A program made the position numbers and the translations under genes. Shown piece after piece: positions 1 to 6,271 of a DNA stretch of 12,541 nt. Numbering within the stretch: position 1 is the stretch's first letter; each line of letters opens with the position of its first letter. This DNA comes from JAWLBW01 sp041687475. Lineage in GTDB: Bacteria > J088 > JAWLBW01. The stretch is taken from positions 1 through 12,541 of the forward strand of contig JAWLBW010000125.1 of NCBI GenBank assembly GCA_041687475.1, written 5' to 3'. Under the pieces are notes generated by a model. The model was not told where the DNA came from. It made no database searches and worked only from the letters and a program-made list of their open reading frames with translations.

Positions 1-337
1 CGGCTTCAGCCGTAAGGGCGCACTGCACCAGTTCGTCTTCCGGGGGCATGCCCCCCGGCTGTACGATGAAGGCGCGAATGCCCTCGCCCGCCCGCAATCG
101 CTTCAGCACCACTTCGAGAAGCGAGGTCGACTGCAACCGGCGAAGCGTGCCGAAGTACTCGGTCATGATGTGCTCGGTCACGCAGAAATGCACGCGGTCT
201 TCCATCCACGCGTCGACGATGACGGTCGACGAGCGACCGCCCCAGATGGCGCCCTGCAACACGCGGGCGTCGACGACGGCGCGCACGGGCGCCGGCATGC
301 GCTCGGCACGGGGAACATTGCGCACTTCGCGGCCCAT
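1..337 (-). CDS. PIN-domain protein, partial (C-terminus outside the window)
   Basis: The reading frame starts with ATG at 337 and runs off the left edge with 112 codons visible and no stop. The translation follows the small PIN-domain family often annotated as a putative toxin-antitoxin toxin: a first beta-strand with an acidic residue (VVDARVLQGAIWGG), a middle acidic residue (TEYFGTLRRL) and a third conserved block (PEDELVQCAL). PIN domains are metal-dependent ribonucleases that use three or four acidic residues. The usual first motif is D-T-N; here it reads D-A-R, so the aspartate is kept but the following asparagine is replaced, and activity may be altered or lost. The start codon overlaps the bioA stop (TAATG), which implies translational coupling to bioA. 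No antitoxin-like gene is visible on the bioA side. The fold assignment is fairly secure; a toxin role is not shown. Confidence 0.72.
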   Translation of the reverse strand, partial: MGREVRNVPRAERMPAPVRAVVDARVLQGAIWGGRSSTVIVDAWMEDRVHFCVTEHIMTEYFGTLRRLQSTSLLEVVLKRLRAGEGIRAFIVQPGGMPPEDELVQCALTAEA

Positions 338-1698
338 TACCCCCCGAGCGTTCCGATATCGGCCAGCACGGACTCGACGGCGCGACCCACCCGCGCGGCC
401 ATGTCGAGCATTTCGTCACGGGTGATCGAAAGCGGCGGCAGAAAATAAATGGTATCGCCGAGCGGACGCAGATAGACACCCTCGCGCAGCGCCCGCGCCG
501 AAACCATTCGCCCCACGCCCAGCGCCGGGTCGAACGCCGTTCCGTCATTCGCCTTGATATCGAGCGCGCCCACCATGCCTATCCACCGCACGTCGTGGGC
601 CCAGGCCTTATCGCTGAAGGTTTCCATCATTTCGGAAAACGCCCGCAGGCGCTCTTCTCGCTGCGGAAGTCGCTCTTCACGGTAAATACGCATGCTGGCC
701 CGGGCAGCGGCGGCCCCGAGCGGGTTTCCGGTGAACGAATGACCATGATAGAACGTTTTCGTGCCCCCCGCCTCGCCGAGAAAGCTCTGGTATATCTCTT
801 CACTTGCAATGGTCACGGCCAGCGGAAGATAGCCGCCCGTCAGCCCCTTGGCCGCGCAGACAATGTCGGGAACGATGCCGGCGTGTTCGAAAGCAAAGGT
901 GCGACCGGTACGCCCGAAAGCCATGGCCACCTCGTCGTCGATAAGCAGAATGTCGTGCTTGTCGCAGAAGCGCCGCAGCGCCGTAAGCACCTTCGGCGAA
1001 TACATCTGCATGCCCACGGCCCCCTGCACCACCGGCTCGACAATGACGGCCACAAGCTCGCCGACATGGGGCAGCAGCGCTTCTTCAATGGCGGCAAAGC
1101 ACTCGGCGTCGCAGTCGGTACGCACGCGTCCGTGCGGACACGCGTGACACGGCGGCGCCGGCGCGCGATGCACGGGAATGAGCGTCGGCTTGAAAAGCTT
1201 GTGAAACAGATCGACTCCGCCCAGCGCCACCGTGCCCAATGTATCGCCATGATAAGCGCCGGTAAAGGCGGCGAAGCGCGTTCGGCCCGTGACTCCCTTG
1301 TTGTGGAAATACTGAAAGGCCATCTTCATAGCAACTTCAACGGCCGTCGACCCATCGTCGGAAAAGAAAACACGGGACAGATCGGGCGGGCAGAGCTCGG
1401 CCAGCTCGGCGGCCAGGCGCACGGCAGGTTCGTTGGTCAGGCTGGCCATGGCGCAGTGCGAAACCTTCTGCACCTGCTCGGCAATGGCCGCATTGATGAC
1501 CGGGTGGTTGTGACCGTGCAGGTTCACCCACCATGACGAAATCATGTCGTAGTAACGATTGCCTTCGGTGTCGTACAGAAACACCCCGTCGGCCCGTTCA
1601 ATGACCGGGTGTTCGCTTGCGAAGTAAACCGAGGCCTGCGTGTACGGCGGCCAGAAGTGCCGCCGCTCCAGTTCGAGAATCTCTTTGGTGTCTGCCAT
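337..1698 (-). CDS. bioA: Adenosylmethionine-8-amino-7-oxononanoate aminotransferase
   Basis: Cytoplasmic PLP enzyme that transfers the amino group of S-adenosylmethionine to 7-keto-8-aminopelargonate, giving 7,8-diaminopelargonate in biotin synthesis. The 453-residue product has the usual family length or slightly more. Visible landmarks are the BioA-type SSWWVNLHGHNHP near residues 54-66, the glycine/serine PLP-phosphate loop DDGSTAVE (114-121), the cofactor aspartate in DDEVAMAFGRTG (254-265), the Schiff-base lysine in AAKGLTGGYLP (Lys284) and HGHSFTGNPLG (318-328). SSWW and the HGHSFTGNP stretch favour BioA over other class III aminotransferases such as ornithine or GABA transaminases. 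Residues 184-200 hold four cysteines (C184, C187, C196, C200), an insertion I recall from several BioA proteins. No other bio gene lies in the window, so the pathway must be scattered. The ATG at 1698 has only a weak upstream Shine-Dalgarno-like GAG. Confidence 0.93.
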   Translation of the reverse strand: MADTKEILELERRHFWPPYTQASVYFASEHPVIERADGVFLYDTEGNRYYDMISSWWVNLHGHNHPVINAAIAEQVQKVSHCAMASLTNEPAVRLAAELAELCPPDLSRVFFSDDGSTAVEVAMKMAFQYFHNKGVTGRTRFAAFTGAYHGDTLGTVALGGVDLFHKLFKPTLIPVHRAPAPPCHACPHGRVRTDCDAECFAAIEEALLPHVGELVAVIVEPVVQGAVGMQMYSPKVLTALRRFCDKHDILLIDDEVAMAFGRTGRTFAFEHAGIVPDIVCAAKGLTGGYLPLAVTIASEEIYQSFLGEAGGTKTFYHGHSFTGNPLGAAAARASMRIYREERLPQREERLRAFSEMMETFSDKAWAHDVRWIGMVGALDIKANDGTAFDPALGVGRMVSARALREGVYLRPLGDTIYFLPPLSITRDEMLDMAARVGRAVESVLADIGTLGG

Positions 1699-1804
1699 AG
1701 ATACTCATTCTACCCAAAAGCGCCGGTTTCTTGCCGCAGCGCAGGGATGCAAGAACGCGCGCCCGTGTGCTATAGTGCATACCCACTGATTTCTCATCGA
1801 ACCC
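1699..1804. promoter_or_regulatory. Divergent spacer with possible shared -10 region
   Basis: This 106-bp spacer separates bioA (leftward) from the SurA-like lipoprotein gene (rightward) and must hold both promoters. A near-palindromic stretch at 1766-1780 contains TATAGT (plus, 1771-1776), which also reads TATAGC on the minus strand, so a shared -10 region is possible. A second minus-strand candidate is TAGAAT (1712-1707), but it would leave a leader of only about 8 nt. I find no convincing -35 hexamer at the right distance for any of these. No match to the BioR-type operator was seen. The assignment rests mainly on gene orientation. Confidence 0.35.
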
Positions 1805-2752
1805 ATGGTACGTATGCGACGAATGACCCGCCCTCAGTCTGCCGGCCGCTTTCCGCGCCTGCCCCGCTACCTTCTTACCGGTCTCCTTTTTGCCTCGCTG
1901 GCCCCTTCGGCGGCCTGCGTCAACAAGCCCAAGGGTATCATCGAGGTCGAAGGCCGCCACGTAACGCGCGAGCTGCTCGACAAGCGCGTGCGGCAGATGA
2001 AGCTGGCTCGTCCGACCATCAGCGATACCCAGGTAACGCGCCAGTTGCTCGAAGGCCTGGCGGCCGATGCGCTGCTCGCAAAGTTCGGCAAGGAATTGAC
2101 GCGCGAAGACCTGCTTGAAGAACGCGCTGAAGTCGAGAAAGACGATAAGCTGCGCAAGGTGTTTCTCGACGTACAGAAGATTTACGGACAGAGCGGCGAA
2201 GACTTTGTCGACATCGGCATGCGTCCCGACGTTGCGATCGGCCGCCTGCATGCCCACTACGCTTCGGATCGAGACGACGACCCCGCGCGCCAGGCCGCCG
2301 AGGCCATTCTGCGCGAAGCCCGCAACGCGCCCGAACAGTTTTCGGCCATTGCCGTCACCCACGGCGCCACGGTCGAAACCATCAACATCGACCAGACAGC
2401 CGGCATCATTCGAACGGTCGACACCAACCAGTTCCGCACGCTGACGCCCGACAAGGACAAACAGGTACGACTCGCCCGCAACCTTGCCCAGGCCGTCGGC
2501 GTGAGCGAAAAAGGCGAAGTGCTCGGTCTGGTCATGCGTACCTCGCGCGGCTTCATGGTAACGCGCGCCCTCGGCAAAACCGGCCGTTTCGCACGCATGG
2601 AAGTGGCCTACGTCGATCAGGAACCCTTTGCCGACTGGTTCGCCCGCGAGGCGGCCGACCTGCGGGTGTGCATCAACGACGAAAACCTGCGCACCTCGTA
2701 CACGGCAAACGCCGGGCCGGTGAAACTGAACTGCTCCGACGGCGTGCGCTGA
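1805..2752 (+). CDS. SurA/parvulin-like periplasmic lipoprotein
   Basis: Predicted exported lipoprotein of 315 residues. The N-terminus is basic (several Arg in 1-21), followed by a hydrophobic stretch (LLTGLLFASLAP) and a cysteine at residue 38 in the context PSAAC; the -3 serine makes this a loose lipobox. Residues 45-120 resemble the N-terminal chaperone part of SurA/PrsA proteins: a strand IIEVEGRHVTRELLD followed by charged helices. Residues about 175-260 look like a degenerate PPIC rotamase (EQFSAIAV, then an AGIIRT segment, then GEVLGLVMRTSRGFMVTRAL, like the G-x-V-x-T-x-x-G-[FY] end of parvulins). Proteins of this type assist folding of exported or outer-membrane proteins. In-frame ATGs at 1805, 1814 and 1823 are all possible; none has a clear ribosome-binding site. 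Enzymatic activity is doubtful because the rotamase core is poorly conserved. Confidence 0.62.
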   Translation: MVRMRRMTRPQSAGRFPRLPRYLLTGLLFASLAPSAACVNKPKGIIEVEGRHVTRELLDKRVRQMKLARPTISDTQVTRQLLEGLAADALLAKFGKELTREDLLEERAEVEKDDKLRKVFLDVQKIYGQSGEDFVDIGMRPDVAIGRLHAHYASDRDDDPARQAAEAILREARNAPEQFSAIAVTHGATVETINIDQTAGIIRTVDTNQFRTLTPDKDKQVRLARNLAQAVGVSEKGEVLGLVMRTSRGFMVTRALGKTGRFARMEVAYVDQEPFADWFAREAADLRVCINDENLRTSYTANAGPVKLNCSDGVR

Positions 2753-2815
2753 CGCGCCGACCGGGGTAACATGTGCTGGAAGGGAAACCCCTGCGGGTCT
2801 CTCTAACCATGCCCC

Positions 2816-3346
2816 GTGTCGGTACAAATGAAAGTCGTACGACGTTCTCAATACTCGCCGCCTCTTACCACGGCGCGCGGCCTGCGCCACCGGGTTCACC
2901 ACCTTCTCGTGGGCTCGCATGAAGAAATGCCGGAAGACAACCCGGAACTCTTCATTGCCGTAGATTCGTTCGAGAGCGACGAGGGCAAGGAGCAACTGCT
3001 CAAGGCCGCCAAGGATCGCTGGCAGAAACGCAAGGCCGCCGAAAACGACATGGCCCTGCTTTTCTACACGCTTCTCGATCGCCTGCGCCTGCGCGCCGAA
3101 GGTCTGGTCGAAGGCGACGTCATCGCCATTCGCAATGCCGACATCGACGCTTTCGACGCCGCCTACGTACTCGAACGAGTTTCGCGTTCAAGCGCCTGCG
3201 GCGGCGACGTGGTGCTGCTCGTCGAAGCACGCGATAGCGTCGTGCGTCTGGCCCGCCGCCAGGTAAGCTATTTAGACGACTATCCGAGCCACCTGCGTGG
3301 ACGCGAGTACCCGTTCGAACGCGAAACCATGTACGTAAATTATTGA
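2816..3346 (+). CDS. Hypothetical protein, middle gene of a putative three-gene operon
   Basis: I do not recognise this family. The open frame begins with GTG at 2816; an in-frame ATG at 2828 is an equally good start, giving 172 instead of 176 residues, and neither has a clear ribosome-binding site. The frame is closed upstream by TAA at 2804. The product is charged and soluble, without a signal peptide or membrane segment. It has an Arg-rich beginning (MKVVRRSQ), an acidic and lysine-rich helical part (residues about 45-75), a helix-rich middle (ALLFYTLLDRLRLRAEGLVEGD) shown here only by its sense, and a hydrophobic strand GGDVVLLVEA near 130. It starts 63 bp after the SurA-like gene and ends 6 bp before the next gene, so cotranscription is likely. 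That the frame is real is inferred from codon use matching its neighbours and tight spacing. Confidence 0.66.
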   Translation: MSVQMKVVRRSQYSPPLTTARGLRHRVHHLLVGSHEEMPEDNPELFIAVDSFESDEGKEQLLKAAKDRWQKRKAAENDMALLFYTLLDRLRLRAEGLVEGDVIAIRNADIDAFDAAYVLERVSRSSACGGDVVLLVEARDSVVRLARRQVSYLDDYPSHLRGREYPFERETMYVNY

Positions 3347-3352
3347 GGCGCC

Positions 3353-3718
3353 ATGCTTCCCGCCGTACGAACCCTTGCAGCCATGTTGACCACGGGAGCA
3401 CTCAAGCTCGACGTCAACGCCCTGCTCGACCGCCGGGCCGAGCGCCGCGAACTATTCCGCGCGTGGAAACTGCCGCGAACTTTTCCCCGCCTGCTGGTCG
3501 ACACCTTCCGGTGCCTTCGCACCGAAACGGTGGGCGCGAAACAGTACGTGCTCGAGCAGAACCGCGTTCTCTCGCACTACTGGCGCATTCGCGAGAAAGG
3601 CAATCCGTTCGTGACCCAATACTACGTGTGGGATACCTTCGAAAACGAGGCGCAGGCAGTCGAACTATGGGAAAGCTTCGTCGCTGAAATGCGGGCTCGG
3701 GCAGAGCGCGAAGAGTAG
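3353..3718 (+). CDS. Hypothetical protein, last gene of a putative three-gene operon
   Basis: Unrecognised 121-residue protein. The ATG at 3353 lies 6 bp after the preceding stop, and a GAGG that overlaps that stop can serve as its ribosome-binding site, which supports this start; ATG 3383 is an alternative. The product is rich in Arg, Glu and aromatic residues. Visible segments are a basic N-terminal half (RRAERRELFRAWKLPRTFPR), then VLEQNRVLSHYWRIREKG, then a Tyr/Trp-rich segment (TQYYVWDTFENE) and a Glu/Arg-rich C-terminal helix. There is no signal peptide or clear transmembrane helix. Tight spacing suggests it is translated together with the previous gene, so the two unknown proteins may work together, perhaps with the SurA-like lipoprotein. 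No function can be assigned. Confidence 0.66.
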   Translation: MLPAVRTLAAMLTTGALKLDVNALLDRRAERRELFRAWKLPRTFPRLLVDTFRCLRTETVGAKQYVLEQNRVLSHYWRIREKGNPFVTQYYVWDTFENEAQAVELWESFVAEMRARAEREE

Positions 3719-3750
3719 GCCGCGTGCGCAGGCGTAGAACCCTACACGGA

Positions 3751-3768
3751 GGCGCAGAGACGCAGAGG
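3751..3768. repeat. Short direct repeat, 8-nt period
   Basis: Two near-identical octamers, GGCGCAGA and GACGCAGA, stand in tandem and are followed by GGGC. From memory, similar 'cgcagagacgcagag' words occur as dispersed intergenic repeats in many environmental bacterial genomes; this was not checked. No function is known to me. Confidence 0.5.
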
Positions 3769-3889
3769 GCTTTTGCCTTTTTCCTTTAAAGGCCTTTTCC
3801 ACAAAGGTTCCTTCTTTTTGTCACTCGGCTGACGAACAGCCGTGCTTGTCTCGATTCAATGAGGCATTAGCATCCTTTTCCTTACCGTT

Positions 3890-3912
3890 CATGCTGAGCC
3901 TGTCGAAGCATG
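3890..3912. repeat. Short inverted repeat CATGCT-N11-AGCATG
   Basis: Six-base arms (3890-3895 and 3907-3912) flank the core GAGCCTGTCGA. The complementary form, containing TCGACAGGCTC, is a word I recall as a widely dispersed intergenic repeat in many unrelated bacterial genomes. That recollection is unverified here. It could form a small hairpin in RNA or be a REP-like unit. Confidence 0.5.
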
Positions 3913-4045
3913 CACCTGCAATACCGGAATCGTTTGACCGGCTGCACGTGGGCGTTTCGACGAGCGCAATGCGAACGGTCGCTCCCCAAAGCCCCGGTCA
4001 ATCCGACACGTCCTTGCTGCGGCTTCTTACTGCCGTATCGCAACA

Positions 4046-4074
4046 TTCGCGATCCGTCGTCTACCTGTTATAAT
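4046..4074 (+). promoter_or_regulatory. Extended -10 promoter of the hydroxylase gene
   Basis: A perfect TATAAT at 4069-4074 is preceded by TG one base upstream (TGTTATAAT), the extended -10 signature of sigma70-type promoters. The -35 position at 17 bp spacing is TTCGCG (4046-4051), a poor match that an extended -10 can compensate. Transcription would start near 4081, giving a leader of about 74 nt before the ATG at 4155. Confidence 0.6.
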
Positions 4075-4154
4075 CACGTTACGTTTTTCAAGCGAGCGCT
4101 TTGTGCCACGGGCCGGGTTTCCGCCCATTCGCTCGATACCTAAGGGGTATTTCC

Positions 4155-4739
4155 ATGTTGCTGCAGACAGCCATCGGCGTCGTTTCCGGCCTCTTCGGTT
4201 GGACGCTTCTCGAATACATCATTCATTACCCGCTCGGCCATCTGCCGAAGGGAAAAACATTGGTGTCGTCGGAGCACCTCAAGCATCACAAGGATATTCT
4301 GTATTTCTCGCCGCGTCCGCTGAAGATACGCGGCGCAGTGCCCGTACTGGCCATCGTGGGCCTTGTCGCCGGCTATCTTGCGGGCGTGCCCTTCGCCGTC
4401 GGCTTCCTGCTTTCCGTCGCGGCCGGTTGGGTTACCTACGAAGTACTGCATCAGTCCATTCACGTGAACGGACCGCGCAACTGGTACAGCCGCTGGGCCT
4501 CGAAGCATCACCTCTATCACCACTTCATGAAGCCCAACCGCAATCACGGTGTGACGACGCCCCTGTGGGACATCATTTTCGGCACCCACGAACGTGTCGC
4601 CAGGGTTTCCATTCGCGAGCGCGATATCGCGGCGGTGCCCTGGCTGGCCGAGGCGCTGGCCATGGGCGACGACGCCCCCGAATTCGTGCGTGACTATGAA
4701 AAGCGCACGAAACCTTCGCCGGCGGCTCCGCTGCAGTAA
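4155..4739 (+). CDS. Fatty acid hydroxylase / sterol desaturase family membrane protein
   Basis: Integral membrane non-haem di-iron enzyme family that hydroxylates or desaturates lipids or isoprenoids; the substrate cannot be read from sequence. The product has 194 residues. Histidine clusters typical of the family are present: HYPLGH (H24, H29), HLKHH (H41, H44, H45), HQSIH (H99, H103) and HHLYHH (H118-H123), then NHGVTTPLWDIIFGT (130-144), the characteristic C-terminal block. Hydrophobic membrane segments lie at about 3-23 and 60-98, between the second and third clusters. I chose ATG 4155 rather than the longer in-frame start at 4101 because AAGGGG at 4142-4147 stands 7 bp before it and the added residues do not resemble the family. 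The methyltransferase follows after 27 bp, so the two are probably cotranscribed. Relatives act on fatty acyl chains, sterols or carotenoids. Confidence 0.85.
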   Translation: MLLQTAIGVVSGLFGWTLLEYIIHYPLGHLPKGKTLVSSEHLKHHKDILYFSPRPLKIRGAVPVLAIVGLVAGYLAGVPFAVGFLLSVAAGWVTYEVLHQSIHVNGPRNWYSRWASKHHLYHHFMKPNRNHGVTTPLWDIIFGTHERVARVSIRERDIAAVPWLAEALAMGDDAPEFVRDYEKRTKPSPAAPLQ

Positions 4740-4766
4740 CGCCCACGCCCATCACGAGATTCAGCG

Positions 4767-5387
4767 TTGACCGATTCGGCCGGGCACTGGCAGAGCGTCT
4801 ACGAAGGCAAGGCGCCCACTGAGGTAAGCTGGTTTCAAGCCGAACCGGCACGCTCCCTGGCGTGGATTGCAGAGGTCTGTCCCGACAAGGACACCCCCAT
4901 CATCGACGTTGGCGCCGGTGCCTCGCTTCTCTGCGATCGCCTGCTCGACCGGGGTTATCGCCATATCTCGCTGCTCGACATCGCCCCCGGCGCCCTGGCC
5001 CACACGCGTAAACGGCTCGGCGAACGCGCCGACACGGTCACGTGGTACACCGGCGATCTGCTGTCCTTCAAGGCAACCCGGCCTTTCGGGCTCTGGCACG
5101 ACCGCGCCGTGCTGCACTTTCTGCGCGATGTGAACGATCGCCGACGCTATGTCGACGTGCTGCGCGATTCCCTGCAGCCCGGGGGGTACGCACTCATCGC
5201 CACGTTCGCCGTGGGCGGCCCGACCCGCTGCAGCGGCCTCGACATCGTTCAGTACGACTGTCCTAGTCTGCAGGCGCTCCTGGGCGATGATTTCGAGTGC
5301 ATACGCGAATCCCGCGAGCAACACCAGACGCCGGGTGGAAGCGAGCAACTCTTCCAGTATTGCCTCTTCCGCTACCTCCCTGCCTGA
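4767..5387 (+). CDS. Class I SAM-dependent methyltransferase
   Basis: Soluble 206-residue Rossmann-fold methyltransferase. Motif I is IIDVGAGAS (45-53), the acidic ribose-binding residue is Asp71 in LLDIAPGAL, motif II/III surroundings are YTGDLLSF (94-101), and the subfamily signature LWHDRAVLHFL (109-119) is followed by the post-motif LQPGG (136-140). The N-terminal HWQSVYEGKAPTEVSWFQ and the WHDRAV-HFL block recall a widespread uncharacterised methyltransferase subfamily of about 200 residues. The substrate is unknown. The start is TTG at 4767, the first usable initiator after the in-frame TAA of the upstream gene; the SD-like sequence (GAG at 4756-4758 or so) is weak. The gene begins 27 bp after the hydroxylase, so a shared role in modifying a lipid or small molecule is possible but unproven. 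Confidence 0.84.
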   Translation: MTDSAGHWQSVYEGKAPTEVSWFQAEPARSLAWIAEVCPDKDTPIIDVGAGASLLCDRLLDRGYRHISLLDIAPGALAHTRKRLGERADTVTWYTGDLLSFKATRPFGLWHDRAVLHFLRDVNDRRRYVDVLRDSLQPGGYALIATFAVGGPTRCSGLDIVQYDCPSLQALLGDDFECIRESREQHQTPGGSEQLFQYCLFRYLPA

Positions 5388-5393
5388 CGTAAA

Positions 5394-5438
5394 ATCCACA
5401 ATCCCCAATAATCCGCAATCCACAATCCTTAATCCACA
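5394..5438. repeat. Heptanucleotide tandem repeat, consensus ATCCNCA, six units
   Basis: Six 7-nt units stand head to tail: ATCCACA, ATCCCCA, then a 3-nt ATA insertion, ATCCGCA, ATCCACA, ATCCTTA, ATCCACA. The array begins 6 bp after the methyltransferase stop. Units differ at one or two positions, so it is a degenerate microsatellite-like array. Short tandem heptanucleotide repeats (STRR) are described from filamentous cyanobacteria; the likeness is in form only. Confidence 0.75.
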
Positions 5439-5484
5439 AGCCGGGTGCAGGGGGAGCAGGGTCTGATTCCCCTGCTTGCTCGTG

Positions 5485-5498
5485 TTCCGCATTCCGCA
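5485..5498. repeat. Heptanucleotide duplication, TTCCGCA twice
   Basis: TTCCGCA at 5485-5491 is repeated exactly at 5492-5498. It lies between the two larger heptamer arrays and is directly followed by a GCACG/CGTGC inverted repeat (5496-5512). A 7-bp hairpin (AGCAGGG 5455-5461, CCCTGCT 5470-5476) lies just before it, so the whole 5394-5558 spacer is built of small repeats. Confidence 0.55.
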
Positions 5499-5530
5499 CG
5501 CGCAAATCGTGCAACCCTTCGCCCTCCTTT

Positions 5531-5558
5531 GCGATCTGCGATCTGCGATCTGGGATCT
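5531..5558. repeat. Heptanucleotide tandem repeat, GCGATCT, four units
   Basis: Three exact GCGATCT units (5531-5551) are followed by GGGATCT (5552-5558). The array ends 27 bp before the start of the transglutaminase-like gene, so changes in copy number would alter the leader of that gene. Its unit is unrelated to the ATCCNCA array but has the same 7-nt period. Confidence 0.75.
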
Positions 5559-5585
5559 CTCCCCCAGTCCCGATACCATGTTCAG

Positions 5586-6257
5586 ATGACTTCCAATTCT
5601 TCCTCTCCATATCTTGCGCCCACGCGTTACATCGACAGCGATCACGACCGCGTCGTCGCCTTCGCCCGCGAAGCCGTGGGCGACGCATCGACGGATCGAG
5701 AAAAGGCCATACGGCTTTACTATGCCGTGCGCGACGGCATTCGCTATAATCCCTATCGCTTCGGCATCGACCACGACGCCTTCCGCGCCAGCGAAGTCAT
5801 TGCCGCGGGCGAGCAATTCTGCGTGCCCAAAGCCTTGCTCCTTGCCGCCGTGGCTCGTGCCGTCGGCATACCCAGCCGTGTCGGTTTCGCCGACGTGAAA
5901 AACCATATTGCGTCGCCGCGACTGCTCGAGCTGTTGCGCACCGATATCTTCACTTTTCACGGCTACACCGAGCTGTTCATCGAGGGGAAGTGGGTCAAAG
6001 CCACCCCCGCGTTCAACAAAACCCTCTGCGAGAAATTCAACCTGGCGCCGCTGGAATTCGACGGCGTGCACGACGCCATCTTCCATGCCTTCGATCTGCA
6101 AGGCAACGACTTCATGGAATACCTGCACGATCACGGTACCTTCGCCGACATGCCCTTCGACCTGATGGTCGATGCGTTTCGCCGTCACTACCCGCACCTC
6201 TTCGACGGCAGCCTCGACGGCGTAACCGGCGATCTCGAAGCCGAAGGACCGGGCTGA
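5586..6257 (+). CDS. Transglutaminase-like cysteine protease-fold protein
   Basis: Protein of 223 residues with the transglutaminase/papain-like core found in many bacterial proteins that act as proteases or amidases rather than cross-linkers. The N-terminal helices contain KAIRLYYAVRDGIRYNPYRFG (residues 40-60), then the nucleophile region GEQFCVPKALLLAAVARAVG with Cys79, the following strand IPSRVGFADV, and the catalytic histidine strand FHGYTELFIEGKWVKATPAFN with His125. The usual third Asp is replaced in the KATPAFN segment, where Thr140 stands in the region; this variant is common in this subfamily as I recall. No signal peptide is seen, so it is probably cytoplasmic. ATG 5586 was chosen because an upstream in-frame ATG at 5445 lies inside the repeat-rich spacer. 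The chosen start lacks a clear Shine-Dalgarno sequence. The substrate is unknown. Confidence 0.83.
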   Translation: MTSNSSSPYLAPTRYIDSDHDRVVAFAREAVGDASTDREKAIRLYYAVRDGIRYNPYRFGIDHDAFRASEVIAAGEQFCVPKALLLAAVARAVGIPSRVGFADVKNHIASPRLLELLRTDIFTFHGYTELFIEGKWVKATPAFNKTLCEKFNLAPLEFDGVHDAIFHAFDLQGNDFMEYLHDHGTFADMPFDLMVDAFRRHYPHLFDGSLDGVTGDLEAEGPG

Positions 6258-6271
6258 CGCCTTTCGTTTAC

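Larger units (their letters stand above)
3719..4154. other. Gene-free interval with short repeats, hairpins and a promoter
   Basis: These 436 bp contain no credible gene; the short frames here have poor codon use and no homology I can see. From left to right it holds a GGCGCAGA/GACGCAGA direct repeat (3751-3766); a pyrimidine-rich stretch with a weak GCCTTT/AAAGGC hairpin and T-rich flank (about 3775-3798), which might end the upstream operon; a CGGCTG/CAGCCG hairpin (about 3827-3843); a short inverted repeat with the core GAGCCTGTCGA (3890-3912); and an extended -10 promoter (4066-4074). Its composition is lower in G+C than the flanking genes in the 3770-3900 part. Confidence 0.6.

Noticed and set aside
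595..1536. 313-codon open frame on the plus strand
   Set aside because: Shadow of bioA.
1766..1780. BioR- or BirA-type biotin operator before bioA
   Set aside because: The palindrome-like TATAG sequence does not match the BioR box and no long BirA-type dyad is present.
1598..2995. 465-codon open frame on the minus strand
   Set aside because: It lies antisense to the SurA-like lipoprotein gene and overlaps bioA; the translation is low in complexity and matches no family. It is a product of the codon bias at high G+C.
3827..3843. Terminator for the upstream operon
   Set aside because: The CGGCTG/CAGCCG hairpin is not followed by a T-run; the nearby T-rich stretch precedes it.
3846..4143. Small plus-strand frames before the hydroxylase gene
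   Set aside because: They cover the short repeats and the promoter, have no ribosome-binding site and no protein-like composition.
3719..4154. tRNA or other structured RNA gene in the gap
   Set aside because: No T-arm consensus with pairing stems or cloverleaf was found by eye.
5394..5558. Possible CRISPR array
   Set aside because: Units are only 7 nt and directly adjacent, without spacers of constant length.
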